64,000 nucleotides of DNA from contig JALHQH010000024.1 of the NCBI GenBank assembly GCA_022842065.1, positions 1-64,000 on the forward strand, read 5' to 3'. The DNA comes from Caldilineaceae bacterium (GTDB taxonomy: Bacteria > Chloroflexota > Anaerolineae > Caldilineales > Caldilineaceae). Below are positions 51,135 to 60,810 of the stretch, piece by piece. The position numbers and the translations under genes were made by a program. Under the pieces are notes generated by a model. The model was not told where the DNA came from and searched no databases. It worked only from the letters and a program-made list of their open reading frames with translations. The first letter of the stretch is position 1, and the number at the start of each line of letters is the position of its first letter.

Positions 51135-52112
51135 ATGGTTAACATTCAACGCGTCCTACTACTTGTTCCCATTGCCCTGATTGGGGTAGTGCTGTACTTT
51201 TTCACCCAACAAGCGCCCAAGTTCGACACGCCGGTTTTGCCTACGGCAACCGCCAATCCAGGCGTGAGTGTAATCGCTACCCCGGCAGCCCAAACGGTAT
51301 CACCATTGACTGCACCACTGCGCGCAAGCGTGGCCTCATCATTGCCGCTGACAGCCTCAAGCAGCAGTTCACCGGGGACTGTGACCCTTGCCCCCCCACC
51401 AACCGGGGGCGCACCGCGTCATTATACCTATGAAGTGGTTGCTGTCTTCCCCCATGATCCCACTGCCTTCACCCAAGGGTTGCTCTTTGATGAGGGCACG
51501 CTCTATGAAGGGACAGGACTTTATGGCGAATCGACCCTGCGTAAAGTGGATCTGACGACGGGCAGGGTTACGCAGCAGATTGCCTTGCCTGAACAATTTT
51601 TTGGCGAAGGGATTGCCATTGTTGGCGACCAGCTTTTTCAATTGACCTGGCGTGAAGGGCGTGGCTTCATCTACAACAAAGCAACCTTTGCCCAAGAGGC
51701 AGAATTTACTTATCCAACCGAAGGGTGGGGACTGACCTATGACGGCAAACAATTGCTGATGAGCGATGGCTCGGCACAGATCTTCGGGCTTGATCCAGCA
51801 ACCTTGACGCGACAGCAGACCATCAACGTTCACGATGGACAAGCGCCGGTTGTGCGGTTAAATGAACTGGAATATATTAACGGCGTCATTTATGCCAATA
51901 TCTGGCAAACGGAACAGATTGCGCAGATCGATCCAGCCACCGGAGCCGTGATTGGCTGGATCGACTTGACCGGGATCTTGCCCGCCGCCGACCGGAACAG
52001 CAGTACCGATGTTTTAAATGGCATTGCCTATGAGCCGGTCGCGGATCGACTGTTTGTCACCGGCAAAAAATGGCCAAAACTTTTTGAGATCCGGCTTATC
52101 GCCAAAGAGTAA
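51135..52112 (+). CDS. Glutaminyl-peptide cyclotransferase (bacterial/plant type)
   Basis: In this 325-residue protein an N-terminal membrane anchor or uncleaved signal ([17 protein letters not shown]) and a Ser/Thr/Pro-rich linker (~30-95) precede a five-bladed propeller of the plant/bacterial QC type. Characteristic segments are [90 protein letters not shown] and [20 protein letters not shown]. It cyclises N-terminal Gln to pyroglutamate on exported proteins. ATG 51135 is chosen because the hydrophobic helix begins there; GTG 51084 would add 17 residues. The kinase gene begins 1 nt after the stop. Confidence 0.9.
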   Translation: MVNIQRVLLLVPIALIGVVLYFFTQQAPKFDTPVLPTATANPGVSVIATPAAQTVSPLTAPLRASVASSLPLTASSSSSPGTVTLAPPPTGGAPRHYTYEVVAVFPHDPTAFTQGLLFDEGTLYEGTGLYGESTLRKVDLTTGRVTQQIALPEQFFGEGIAIVGDQLFQLTWREGRGFIYNKATFAQEAEFTYPTEGWGLTYDGKQLLMSDGSAQIFGLDPATLTRQQTINVHDGQAPVVRLNELEYINGVIYANIWQTEQIAQIDPATGAVIGWIDLTGILPAADRNSSTDVLNGIAYEPVADRLFVTGKKWPKLFEIRLIAKE

Positions 52113-52113
52113 A

Positions 52114-54294
52114 ATGCATACGCCGCTCCAACGTCTGATCCAATCCATCCTGGGTGAACGCTTTCCCGCCCACGACCGGCGTGCTTACCATGTTGCCCAA
52201 TATCTGGCACTGTCGGTGAGCGTAATGGGCGCGCTGATGCTGCTTGTGGCGCTGCTGGTCTTAGCACCGGGTGAACACGAGGCCTTAACCGCGTTTGCGC
52301 TCACCATTGGCCTGCTGTATATTGCCAATCTATCGTTGCTCCGCCGCACGCGTTCGATTAAACTCACGGGGATCATCTTTGTCCTTGAGCAGTTGATCGC
52401 CCTGGCGTTCTTAAGTCAACTAGCTGGGCAACAACATATCGTCCTCTATACCTGGTATCCCGTCACCGTGATTGTCACGGCCTTTGTCTTGGGGAAGGGG
52501 TGGGGGGTTGGGGTCGCGATGGCTTTGGCCGGCTTCTTCTGGATCAATGAAGGCATCGTTGGGCTACAGTCGGCAGCGCCACTGTTAACCACGGCGGAAC
52601 AAGACATTCTGCTCCACTTTTCCACCCCGATTGCGTTGGTCATGACTGGCCTCTTCTGTTGGTTTTTTGAAGATCTGCGGGTACAGGCCGAAACGCACTC
52701 CTATCAGGCCGAACAACGGCTGCGCATGTTCCTGGCCAACACCAGCCATGAAATTCGTACCCCCATGAATGGGATCATCGGCATGAGTAATCTGCTGCTG
52801 GAAGGCCCCCTCAATGACGAACAGCGCGATTTTATCGAAACGATCCGCAATAGTAGCGAGTCACTCTTGTTACTTGTCAACGAAATTCTCGATCTCTCTA
52901 AGGTCGAATCCGGTAACATGCAGTTGGAAGAACAACCCTTTGACCTGCGCCAAGCGCTGGAAGAGGCGCTTGATCTGATGGCACCCCAGGCCGCAGACAA
53001 GGGGCTTGAATTGGTTTATCAGGTGGAAGAGCAAGTGCCCACCACCCCCATCGGCGATGCGCTACGCTTGCGGCAGATCCTGGTCAATCTGCTCTCCAAT
53101 GCGGTTAAGTTTACCGAGCAGGGGGAAATCTTTGTCCATGTTGGGTCACGGCGCAACCGAGATGGGCTGCATGAAATTCACTTTCGCGTGCGTGATACGG
53201 GCATTGGCATTGCCAACCATAAGATCAGCCAGCTTTTTCGCTCCTTTGCCCAGGCGGACGCATCGACGGCGCGCCGTTTTGGCGGCACCGGCCTTGGTCT
53301 GGTGATCAGCAAACAGTTGACCGAGATGATGGGCGGTGACATGTGGGTCGACAGCAAAGAGGGGGCCGGCTCGACTTTTCATTTTACCGTTTCGCTGCCC
53401 GCCGCGGCACAGAATCTAACCCGCTTGCCCGTCGCCCATCCAGCGTTGATCGGCCAACGGGTCTTGATCATTGATGACAATGTCACCAACCGCATGACGC
53501 TGCGGCGGCAATTGCTATTGTGGGAAATGGTGCCAATGGAAGCACCAGACATTGAAGAAGCGCTGGCGATGCTCCAACAAGGGCGCAATATTGACGTGAT
53601 CTTGCTTGACACGCAGTTGCCGGACGTCAATGAATTGGATGGTGTGCGCCAGTTACGCAGCCAGCCTGATCTGCAAAAGACGCCACTAATTTTACTCACG
53701 CCGGTGAATCAGCGCAATGTCCGTCAACGGCGCGGTGTGCTGGGCATTGGCGCGATCCTTAGCAAGCCGATTAAGCCAACAGAACTTTACGATGTGCTCT
53801 TGCGGCAATTGGATGCCACCGCAGCGACACCGGTCCCCGCGCCCTTTCAGAGCCAATTGCCCGCGAATACCGCCCAACATCGCCGGCCGATTCACATCTT
53901 GCTGGCCGAAGACAATGTCGTCAACCAGAAGGTGGCGGTGCGCATGTTAGAGCGCCTTGGTTATCGGGCGGATATTGTGCAGAATGGCGCAGAAGCATTG
54001 GCCGCCGTCCAAAAAGAACAGTATGATGTGGTGCTGATGGATGTGCACATGCCGGAGATGGATGGCTTGGAAGCGACGCGCCAGATTCGCCGCGAACGCA
54101 AGCGCGGGCGACGGCCTTATATTATCGCTTTGACCGCCGCGGCCCTGCCCGAAGACGAAGAAAAATGTATGGAAGCAGGGATGGACGATTTTATTACCAA
54201 ACCAGTACGAACCCCTGATCTGAACACAGTACTCGAACGCTACCGGCTGATCACCGAAAAGCCGGTGTCAACGGCAGCGCGTGTCGATACGTAA
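52114..54294 (+). CDS. Hybrid histidine kinase with membrane domain and two receivers
   Basis: This protein is 726 residues long. About six membrane helices (~25-195) precede HisKA with H-box [13 protein letters not shown] and HATPase with [16 protein letters not shown] and [10 protein letters not shown]. The first receiver is atypical: IIDDN is present, but [14 protein letters not shown] and LSKPIKP replace the usual turn. The second receiver is canonical ([28 protein letters not shown]). This is a BarA-like layout without the Hpt domain. Only 1 nt separates it from the cyclotransferase. Its TAA (54292-54294) lies inside the first unit of the following octamer array. Confidence 0.92.
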   Translation: MHTPLQRLIQSILGERFPAHDRRAYHVAQYLALSVSVMGALMLLVALLVLAPGEHEALTAFALTIGLLYIANLSLLRRTRSIKLTGIIFVLEQLIALAFLSQLAGQQHIVLYTWYPVTVIVTAFVLGKGWGVGVAMALAGFFWINEGIVGLQSAAPLLTTAEQDILLHFSTPIALVMTGLFCWFFEDLRVQAETHSYQAEQRLRMFLANTSHEIRTPMNGIIGMSNLLLEGPLNDEQRDFIETIRNSSESLLLLVNEILDLSKVESGNMQLEEQPFDLRQALEEALDLMAPQAADKGLELVYQVEEQVPTTPIGDALRLRQILVNLLSNAVKFTEQGEIFVHVGSRRNRDGLHEIHFRVRDTGIGIANHKISQLFRSFAQADASTARRFGGTGLGLVISKQLTEMMGGDMWVDSKEGAGSTFHFTVSLPAAAQNLTRLPVAHPALIGQRVLIIDDNVTNRMTLRRQLLLWEMVPMEAPDIEEALAMLQQGRNIDVILLDTQLPDVNELDGVRQLRSQPDLQKTPLILLTPVNQRNVRQRRGVLGIGAILSKPIKPTELYDVLLRQLDATAATPVPAPFQSQLPANTAQHRRPIHILLAEDNVVNQKVAVRMLERLGYRADIVQNGAEALAAVQKEQYDVVLMDVHMPEMDGLEATRQIRRERKRGRRPYIIALTAAALPEDEEKCMEAGMDDFITKPVRTPDLNTVLERYRLITEKPVSTAARVDT

Positions 54295-54391
54295 ACAGGT
54301 AAATCGGTAGATAGGTAAATCAGTAAATCGGTAAAAGTAACCGGTATACATACTGATTTACCTATCTACCGATTTACTGATCTACTGATTT
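54291..54391. repeat. Inverted octamer arrays with mirrored unit order
   Basis: Five 8-bp units (GTAAACAG, GTAAATCG, GTAGATAG, GTAAATCA, GTAAATCG) at 54291-54330 face five complementary units at 54352-54391. The rare unit GTAGATAG has its partner CTATCTAC at the matching position, so the arms pair along their length. The first unit contains the kinase stop codon; purD starts 42 bp after the array. Confidence 0.94.
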
Positions 54392-54433
54392 ACTGCCCTT
54401 CGCCCCCAACTACAACGTAAACAGAGGAAATTC

Positions 54434-55702
54434 ATGCGTATTCTGATCATCGGCAATGGTGGCCGCGAACATACACTGGCCTGGCTCTTTGCCCCATCAG
54501 CCCAAGTCAGTGCGATCTATGTTGCACCGGGCAATGGCGGCACGAACACCTTGCCAAAAACCCAAAATGTACCAATCAGCGTCGACGATCTGCCGGCACT
54601 CTGCCATTTTGCGCAGGCGGAACAGATCGATCTGACGGTGGTAGGACCGGAAGCCCCCCTGGTCGCAGGTGTGGTTGATCTGTTTATGGCGGCTGGACTG
54701 ACCATCTTTGGTCCCACCCAGGCCGCGGCCCAGTTGGAAGGCTCGAAGGCCTTTGCCAAAGAATTTATGATGCGCCATCAGATTCCCACGGGCAAGGCCG
54801 TCATCTTTAACGACTTTGACGAAGCCATGCGTTACCTGCGCGACCAGGATGATGTGCCGGTCGTCAAAGCCAGCGGGCTGGCCGCGGGCAAGGGGGTCAT
54901 TCTCCCCGACACATTGGAAGGTGCGGCCGCGGCGGTACAGGCACTGCTGATCGACCGGCGCTTTGGGGAAGCGAGTGATACCGTGCTGCTTGAAGAGCGA
55001 CTACACGGACCAGAGCTTTCGGTCCTCGCCTTTTGCGACGGCGAACGGGCGCTCGTCATCCCCACCGCCCAGGATCACAAACGGCTGCTCGATAATGACC
55101 GCGGGCCAAACACGGGGGGCATGGGTGCCTTCAGCCCCTCGCCTCTGGCCACGCCCCAACTGATGGCCCAGATCGAGCGGGAGATTCTGCAACCAACCTT
55201 AGCCGGCATGGCCGCCGAAGGCATGCCCTACAAAGGCGTGCTCTACGCCGGGCTGATGTTGACCGAAGCGGGGCCAAAGGTAATCGAATTTAACTGCCGC
55301 CTGGGCGATCCGGAGACACAGGCGATCTTGCCTTTGTTGCAAAGCGATGGCCTGGAACTCTTCCTCGCCAGCATTGCCGGCGACCTGCGCGGGGTTGCCC
55401 CACGTTGGTCCACCCAGTCGGCACTGACGGTGGTCATGGCCGCGCCGGGTTATCCGGCCGAGTATGACACGGGCGTCGAGATCAAGGGCGTCAGCGCGGC
55501 AGAGACGACCGGCGCGTTCGTTTTCCATGCGGGCACCAAGGTGCTTGATGGGCGGTTGGTGACAGCCGGTGGGCGTGTGCTCTCCGTTACCGCATTGGGG
55601 AAGACACTGGCCGAGGCGGCAAACGTGGCCTACCGGAGCATTAAACAAATTGAGTTCAATGGTGCGCACTATCGCAAGGATATTGCCCGCCTCTATCGCT
55701 GA
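54434..55702 (+). CDS. purD: Phosphoribosylamine-glycine ligase
   Basis: This 422-residue ATP-grasp enzyme of purine synthesis joins glycine to phosphoribosylamine to give GAR. It shows the N-terminal ILIIGNGGREHTLAW, VGPEAPLVAGVVDLF, FAKEFMMRHQIPTGKA, ASGLAAGKGVILP, HKRLLDNDRGPNTGGMGAFS and the metal-site FNCRLGDPETQAILP. The size is normal and all motifs are intact. The start ATG 54434 has AGAGGAAA upstream. No other pur genes are in the window, which is common for purD in this phylum. It is followed after 25 bp by the S10 peptidase. Confidence 0.97.
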   Translation: MRILIIGNGGREHTLAWLFAPSAQVSAIYVAPGNGGTNTLPKTQNVPISVDDLPALCHFAQAEQIDLTVVGPEAPLVAGVVDLFMAAGLTIFGPTQAAAQLEGSKAFAKEFMMRHQIPTGKAVIFNDFDEAMRYLRDQDDVPVVKASGLAAGKGVILPDTLEGAAAAVQALLIDRRFGEASDTVLLEERLHGPELSVLAFCDGERALVIPTAQDHKRLLDNDRGPNTGGMGAFSPSPLATPQLMAQIEREILQPTLAGMAAEGMPYKGVLYAGLMLTEAGPKVIEFNCRLGDPETQAILPLLQSDGLELFLASIAGDLRGVAPRWSTQSALTVVMAAPGYPAEYDTGVEIKGVSAAETTGAFVFHAGTKVLDGRLVTAGGRVLSVTALGKTLAEAANVAYRSIKQIEFNGAHYRKDIARLYR

Positions 55703-55727
55703 TCAGCAAAAGCAAAGGAAACAACCC

Positions 55728-57212
55728 ATGAGCATAGCCGGCAGCTATCCCTATGATGGTGATGAAGGAGCCCCGACGCCGAAGAATGAAAAACCGGAGT
55801 TAAAGGACGAAGTTGTCAGCACAGGGCACGCAATCGTGGTCGCCGGCCAGCCCCTGCATTACACCGCCACCACCGGCACGTTACTGATCAAAGATGAAGC
55901 GGGCAAGGCGCGCTCCTCGATCTTTTTCATTGCCTACACGAAAAATGACGTACCCGATGTCAGCACACGACCACTGACCATTTCCTTTAACGGCGGGCCA
56001 GGTTCCTCGTCGGTCTGGATGCACTTGGGGCTGCTTGGGCCACAGCGAGTGATCAGCGGCGATGTCGATGCCCCGCAGCCACCGCCCTATCGGTTAACTG
56101 ACAATGAATACACCTTGTTAACCGTCAGTGATCTCGTCTTTATCGATCCGGTCAGCACCGGCTATAGCCGTCCCGCGCCGGGCGAAGAGGCCAAACAATT
56201 TCACGGGCTGGAAAAGGATATTGAGTCGGTCGGTGACTTTATCCGCCTGTATGTTACCCGTTACCAGCGCTGGAACTCGCCTAAATTTCTGATCGGGGAG
56301 AGTTATGGCACGACGCGTGCCGCGGGGCTGGCCGGCTATCTGCAAGATCGCCACGGCATGTTCCTCAACGGGTTGATGCTGGTCTCGGCGATCCTCAACT
56401 TTCAGACCGCGCGCTTTACGGTCGGCAATGATCTGCCCTACATTCTCTTCCTGCCCACCTACGCCGCCACCGCCTACTATCATGGGCTGCTCGATGCAAA
56501 TTTTAAGGACAATCTGGCCGGCTTGTTAGCCAGGGTCGAAGAATTTGCCGCCACTGAGTACACCTTGGCGCTGATGAAAGGGGATCGCCTGAGTAAGGGG
56601 GAGCGGACCCAAATTGTGACGAAGTTGGCACGCTTTACTGGCCTCAGCCCCGCCTATATTGAGCAGACCAATCTGCGCATTGAGATCCACCGCTTTTGCA
56701 AAGAGCTGCTGCGCAAACAACGGCGCACCGTAGGCCGTCTCGACACCCGCTTCCTGGGGGTTGATCGTGACGCCGCCGGCGAAAACACGGAATTTGATCC
56801 CAGCTACGCCGCGATCCAAGGCTCCTACACCGCAACCCTCAACGCCTATGTCCGCGGTGCGCTCAACTTCTCTAGCGATCTGCCCTACGAGATCCTCACC
56901 GGGCTGTACACCAATTGGGACTACAGCAAACATCAGAACCAATTTGTCAACGTCGCCGAAACCCTACGCAGCGCCATGAGCAAGAACCCCTTCCTCAAAG
57001 TGCTGATCGCCAACGGCTACTATGACCTCGCCACCCCCTACTTCGCCACCCGCTACACCGTCGATCACCTGGCCCTCGATCCTGGTCTGCACGACAATAT
57101 CAGCATGACCTACTACGAAGCCGGCCACATGATGTACGTGCAGGAGGCGTCACTGGCGCAACTGGGTGAGGATCTGCGGGGTTTTGTGGGGCAGACAGTG
57201 AACGGAGGCTGA
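55728..57212 (+). CDS. Serine carboxypeptidase-like peptidase (family S10)
   Basis: This protein is 494 residues long. The S10 motifs are all there: FNGGPGSSSVWMHLGLLGP (oxyanion region), DPVSTGYSRP, the nucleophile in GESYGTTRAAGLAGYL, the Asp in NGYYDLATPYFAT and the His in YEAGHMMYVQE. No signal peptide is visible, which is unusual for a family often exported, so it may be cytosolic and act on small peptides. ATG 55728 follows AAAGGAAA; the frame upstream overlaps purD and is rejected. The last codons (…NGG stop) are part of a 54-bp palindrome. Confidence 0.9.
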   Translation: MSIAGSYPYDGDEGAPTPKNEKPELKDEVVSTGHAIVVAGQPLHYTATTGTLLIKDEAGKARSSIFFIAYTKNDVPDVSTRPLTISFNGGPGSSSVWMHLGLLGPQRVISGDVDAPQPPPYRLTDNEYTLLTVSDLVFIDPVSTGYSRPAPGEEAKQFHGLEKDIESVGDFIRLYVTRYQRWNSPKFLIGESYGTTRAAGLAGYLQDRHGMFLNGLMLVSAILNFQTARFTVGNDLPYILFLPTYAATAYYHGLLDANFKDNLAGLLARVEEFAATEYTLALMKGDRLSKGERTQIVTKLARFTGLSPAYIEQTNLRIEIHRFCKELLRKQRRTVGRLDTRFLGVDRDAAGENTEFDPSYAAIQGSYTATLNAYVRGALNFSSDLPYEILTGLYTNWDYSKHQNQFVNVAETLRSAMSKNPFLKVLIANGYYDLATPYFATRYTVDHLALDPGLHDNISMTYYEAGHMMYVQEASLAQLGEDLRGFVGQTVNGG

Positions 57213-57257
57213 GCTTGTCGAAGCCGGAGCGCTCCGGCTTCGACAAGCTCAGCCTCC
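57204..57257. repeat. Perfect 54-bp palindrome, GCTTGTCGAAGCC family
   Basis: Arms 57204-57230 and 57231-57257 are exact reverse complements without a loop, and they include the peptidase stop codon. The AGCTTGTCGAAGCC core is a widespread repetitive palindrome in many bacteria. It could serve as the end of the purD-S10 transcript. Confidence 0.9.
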
Positions 57258-57738
57258 GCTTATTCTTAAGGTAATACTCGTTCCGCCGCGCCCCAAGGCC
57301 CCCGCCGGCGGAATGCAGGTCAGGCGCGCTGCGCCCTGCGATGGACGCAGAGCGTCCGCCCTGCATAACCACGCTGAGCGTGGTTACGAACAAAGGCAAA
57401 ATATTTGGCCTACACCAACCCAGTCGTATACCGAACACGGGTAGGATGTGGGCCGCTTTTCTATTTGTCCACCCCATGGCTTGCGCCTGCCATTCACGCT
57501 GATTCCTGGGGGCCACTCCCGTTGGACACTCGGTTGGGTTGTCGGGTATGATAGGGTATAGAGAGCTTGATTTTACCATAGATACGCGCAGAATAGAACG
57601 CCCATTTACCAGATTTGGCAGATTGGCGCTGATCGATCTCCGCTGAATGAATTCAGCGGCTGTTACGCAAAAACGGGTTTAAACCCGTTTCGCCTCTCAG
57701 GTGCTGAATTCATTCAGCACTTATGGCTGGAGCGACAA
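57258..57738. other. Gene-free spacer with three small palindromes
   Basis: Near its right end are CCGCTGAATGAATTCAGCGG (57640-57659), AAACGGGTTTAAACCCGTTT (57671-57690) and GTGCTGAATTCATTCAGCAC (57701-57720). The first and last share the GCTGAAT core. Earlier, GGACGCAGAGCGTCC (57342-57356) and AACCACGCTGAGCGTGGTT (57367-57385) are further hairpins. I see no protein-like frame. Confidence 0.7.
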
Positions 57739-58047
57739 ATGGCAGCACAACTGAGCAAACAACTGATCTTACACGAACTCAATGCGCGTGCTGACGAAGT
57801 TCGCCGGCGCTTTCAAGTTAACCAACTTGGGTTATTTGGCTCGTACGTGCGTGAACAAGCAAATGCGGAAAGCGATATTGATATTTTGGTTGATTTTGTC
57901 ACCCCAACTTTTGACAACTATATGAACTTAAAATTTTATTTGGAAGATCTCTTTGGCCATGCGGTTGATTTGGTTACAATCGGTGCATTGAAACCGCGGT
58001 TAAAATCGGCTATTTTGTCAGCAGTTCACTTTGTTGAGATAGGATAG
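57739..58047 (+). CDS. MNT-type nucleotidyltransferase
   Basis: This 102-residue protein is a minimal nucleotidyltransferase: LGLFGSYVREQANAESDIDI has the GS-x(10)-D-x-D active site and is followed by LVDF and the third acidic position at VDLVTI. Stand-alone MNT proteins usually act as antitoxins that AMPylate a HEPN-domain toxin. No HEPN gene is adjacent here; the next gene is a helicase 8 bp away. It may be an orphan, or the partner may be elsewhere. The start ATG 57739 has GGAGCGAC upstream. Confidence 0.9.
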   Translation: MAAQLSKQLILHELNARADEVRRRFQVNQLGLFGSYVREQANAESDIDILVDFVTPTFDNYMNLKFYLEDLFGHAVDLVTIGALKPRLKSAILSAVHFVEIG

Positions 58048-58055
58048 CACCCCCC

Positions 58056-60002
58056 ATGTCCACGGAACGCTTCGAATGGCTCGAGATCCCCGAAGAGTCA
58101 ACCAACCGCAAGGCAACCAAGGATCGCGCGCCCGAAACGGTCATGGGCAAGCGCTGTCCGCAGTGCAACTGGCTCGATGAAGAGACGGCGACGATCTGTT
58201 TTCGCTGTGGCTATCGCTACAATGTTGACCACAACCTGACCAACCAAATTGCCGGTCTCGGGATCACCCTGCCCCCGCGCGTGATTGAAACGCCGCAGAA
58301 TCTGGAGAACTTTTTCCGCACCCACGGGCGCATTCGCCCACCGGAGCCACTGCCGATTTACCAGTTGCGTTTGCAGGCCGAAGCGTTACGCCTGAGTCGC
58401 GGTTTTGACCAACTGCTCTGCCTGGATGAGATCGCGGTGGAGCACTATGAGCATCAGATCGAGACTGCGTTAAAAGCGCTACGCGATATGCGTGGCCGCG
58501 CCTTGCTGGCCGACGAAGTCGGGCTGGGCAAGACGATCGAAGCGGGCATCATCATGAAAGAGCTGATCATGCGTGGACTGGTGCGGTCGGTGTTGGTCTT
58601 GACGCCGGCTTCGTTGACCGAACAGTGGCGTGAGGAACTCGATGGCAAGTTCCATGAATCATTTACGGTGATGGAGACGCGGGCGCAGTGGCAAGAGATT
58701 GCGGGTGAGGATGAAGGGCGTTGGATCGTCAGCATTGACCGGGCCAAACTCAAACACCAGAGCGACACGATCCTTGAACGCGAGTTTGATCTGCTGGTCA
58801 TCGACGAAGCGCACAAGCTCAAGAATCGTAACACGTTGGCCTGGCAATTTGTCAACCAGATTCGCAAGCGCTATGTCCTCTTGCTCACCGCTACCCCAAT
58901 TCAGAATGATCTGATGGAGCTTTACAGCCTGATCACCATTCTGGCCCCCGGCCAGTTAGGTACGGTGCGTGCCTTCCGTCGCCATTTTCTCGAACAGGCT
59001 GATGCCCGTCAACCCAAGAATACACGCTCCTTGCGCCGGCTGCTAGGCGATGTGATGATCCGCAACCGGCGCAGCAAGGTCGATATTCAATTTCCCAAAC
59101 GGCAGGCAGCGATCTATCACCTGGCGCTAAGCGAGCCGGAGTGGCAACTTTACGCCGAAGTCACCGATTACATCCGCCGTCGCTTCCGGGCCGTAGACAG
59201 CGACAAATACCTGCGCCTTACCCTGGTGATTCTCCAGCGCGAGTTGAGCAGCAGTCCGCAAGCCGTCGCGTCGACGCTGCGCAAGATGGTGGCCGATCGC
59301 GCACATGGGGCAAGCGCGCACAGTGAGTTGCAGCGCTTCCTCGCCCTGGCCGAGTCGATCCCGATTGGGCGCAAGCTCTTTGCCGTCAAAGAGATCCTGG
59401 AGAAGTTTCCCGGCAAGTTCCTGATCTTTACCGAATATCGCCACACCCTGGATAAGATCGTACAACAGTTGGCGGTGTGGGGCGTGACGGCGGCTAGTTT
59501 CCACGGTGGGCTGAATATCGACCAGAAAGAAGCGGCGGTGGCAGCCTTCAAAGGCGAGGTGCGGGTGCTGGTCAGCACAGAGAGTGGGGCAGAAGGGCGC
59601 AATCTCCAGTTCTGCCATCAACTGATCAACTATGATCTGCCCTGGAACCCCATGCGCGTCGAGCAGCGGATTGGCCGTTTGCACCGGTTGGGGCAGGAGC
59701 AGGATGTCACCATTTTCAACCTCAGTTGTAACGAGACGATTGAAGCCCATGTGATCGAGTTGCTGGCGCGCAAGATCCGCATGTTCGAGTTGGTCATCGG
59801 CGAGTTGGATCTGATCCTGGGCAATATGGAGGGCAATAAGTCCTTCGAGGATCTGCTGCGCGAAGCATGGGAAGCCAGTAATAGTGACCAAGATTTGGAA
59901 GAGCGGCTGGATGCGTTGGGTGATGTGTTAGTCGAAGCCCGCCGCGCCTATGAACAGGTGCGCGAGAGCAACGAAATCATGGATGAAGCGTTGGATCTTT
60001 AG
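58056..60002 (+). CDS. SNF2-family helicase with N-terminal zinc ribbon
   Basis: In this 648-residue protein a zinc ribbon CPQCNWL…CFRCGYRYN at ~30-50 is followed by a RapA-like two-lobe helicase: motif I LADEVGLGKTIEAG, motif II VIDEAHKLKNR, motif III LLTATPIQNDLMEL, then IFTEYRHTLDKI, VSTESGAEGRNLQFCHQLIN and motif VI RVEQRIGRLHRLGQEQDV. It uses ATP to move on double-stranded DNA or remodel nucleoprotein. It is distinct from the membrane-anchored helicase at 745. It starts 8 bp after the MNT gene, so they are likely co-transcribed. No methylase or nuclease lies nearby. The last 40 residues are acidic. Confidence 0.92.
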   Translation: MSTERFEWLEIPEESTNRKATKDRAPETVMGKRCPQCNWLDEETATICFRCGYRYNVDHNLTNQIAGLGITLPPRVIETPQNLENFFRTHGRIRPPEPLPIYQLRLQAEALRLSRGFDQLLCLDEIAVEHYEHQIETALKALRDMRGRALLADEVGLGKTIEAGIIMKELIMRGLVRSVLVLTPASLTEQWREELDGKFHESFTVMETRAQWQEIAGEDEGRWIVSIDRAKLKHQSDTILEREFDLLVIDEAHKLKNRNTLAWQFVNQIRKRYVLLLTATPIQNDLMELYSLITILAPGQLGTVRAFRRHFLEQADARQPKNTRSLRRLLGDVMIRNRRSKVDIQFPKRQAAIYHLALSEPEWQLYAEVTDYIRRRFRAVDSDKYLRLTLVILQRELSSSPQAVASTLRKMVADRAHGASAHSELQRFLALAESIPIGRKLFAVKEILEKFPGKFLIFTEYRHTLDKIVQQLAVWGVTAASFHGGLNIDQKEAAVAAFKGEVRVLVSTESGAEGRNLQFCHQLINYDLPWNPMRVEQRIGRLHRLGQEQDVTIFNLSCNETIEAHVIELLARKIRMFELVIGELDLILGNMEGNKSFEDLLREAWEASNSDQDLEERLDALGDVLVEARRAYEQVRESNEIMDEALDL

Positions 60003-60034
60003 CAGACTGTTGAAGAAGAGAATCAAAAACGTTT

Positions 60035-60108
60035 TCGGACGCGGATACACGCAGATTTACGCGGATTTTCCCGAAAATTTGTGTGCATCCGCGTCAATCC
60101 GTGTCCGA
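60035..60108. repeat. Imperfect palindrome of the GACGCGGAT family
   Basis: TCGGACGCGGATACACGCAG… pairs imperfectly with …TTGACGCGGAT/ATCCGCGTCAATCCGTGTCCGA. Its ACGCGGAT blocks match the palindrome at 23334-23402, so the two are diverged members of one family. Confidence 0.7.
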
Positions 60109-60149
60109 TTTGGTTCTATCCGGCAAGCTGCTAGGTGATATAACCAGCG

Positions 60150-60626
60150 TTAGCGCAATTCGGCGTCACGGAGCACGGTATCGACCCAGATAGCAGCATC
60201 GCCTTCGAAGGGCGGGATCGGCTCGGAGCGATAGTTAATGCGCATGTCATAGCCCGCCCGATCATAGAGTTCATGCAAAATCGTGTTGAGATCGAGTACC
60301 GGCCACTCGTCATCGGCTTGCAATGGTAGGTGAAAGGCCGGAATCGGCTGGCTTACTGTAAAAGGATAGGAATGAGCACGGGGGCGCATGGCGGCGGCGC
60401 TGACAAGAATATGGTAGTAGTCCGCCGGTTTGTTGACAAAGCCACGCTCAGCTCGCAACAGATCAATTTCGACCAGATTGGTACAAGAGTTAAGCACCTC
60501 ACCGCGCAAGCCTTTATTCCACGGCGACAAGATCTCCAGCACCGTAACTACCTTTGGCCTATTTTTCCCATTCCGCCACATTGCTGGGACGATATCACTG
60601 TGCCCCGCTTCCTCAATGGTCGCCAT
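60150..60626 (-). pseudogene. DUF4058 family protein, truncated
   Basis: The 158 codons match the C-terminal part of DUF4058: RPKVVTVLEILSPWNKG, NLVEIDLLRAERG, YYHILVSAAAMRPRAHSYPF, PAFHLPLQADDEWPVLDLNT, LHELYDRAGYDMRINYRSEP and the WVDTVL ending. Family members are usually ~240-260 residues. Here the N-terminal ~90 are missing, and the segment between SPWNKG and VEIDLLR is ~15 residues shorter than usual, skipping the expected KR helix. It is probably a decayed remnant, although the frame is still open. Function of the family is unknown; it is common in Chloroflexota and cyanobacteria. Confidence 0.7.
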
Positions 60627-60704
60627 TTAATCATCATAACATAATGGGAGCAACGCCACAGCCCGGCAAATAAACTGGGGTGTGGCCCACGAAAGAGTCG
60701 TACT

Positions 60705-60770
60705 ACGTCCCCGGCACAGGCGAAACATTGGTTCGTCTGCGTACCATTTTCTCGCCTGTGCCGGGGACGT
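60705..60770. repeat. 19-bp-arm inverted repeat, ACGTCCCCGGCACAGGCGA
   Basis: Arms 60705-60723 and 60752-60770 are perfect complements with a 28-nt loop. It lies between the DUF4058 remnant and the transglycosylase stop, and could end transcription of the smpB-side genes. Confidence 0.88.
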
Positions 60771-60810
60771 TTACCCCAAAATTGAGCCGCCCCCAATAAA
60801 CCCGACAGCG

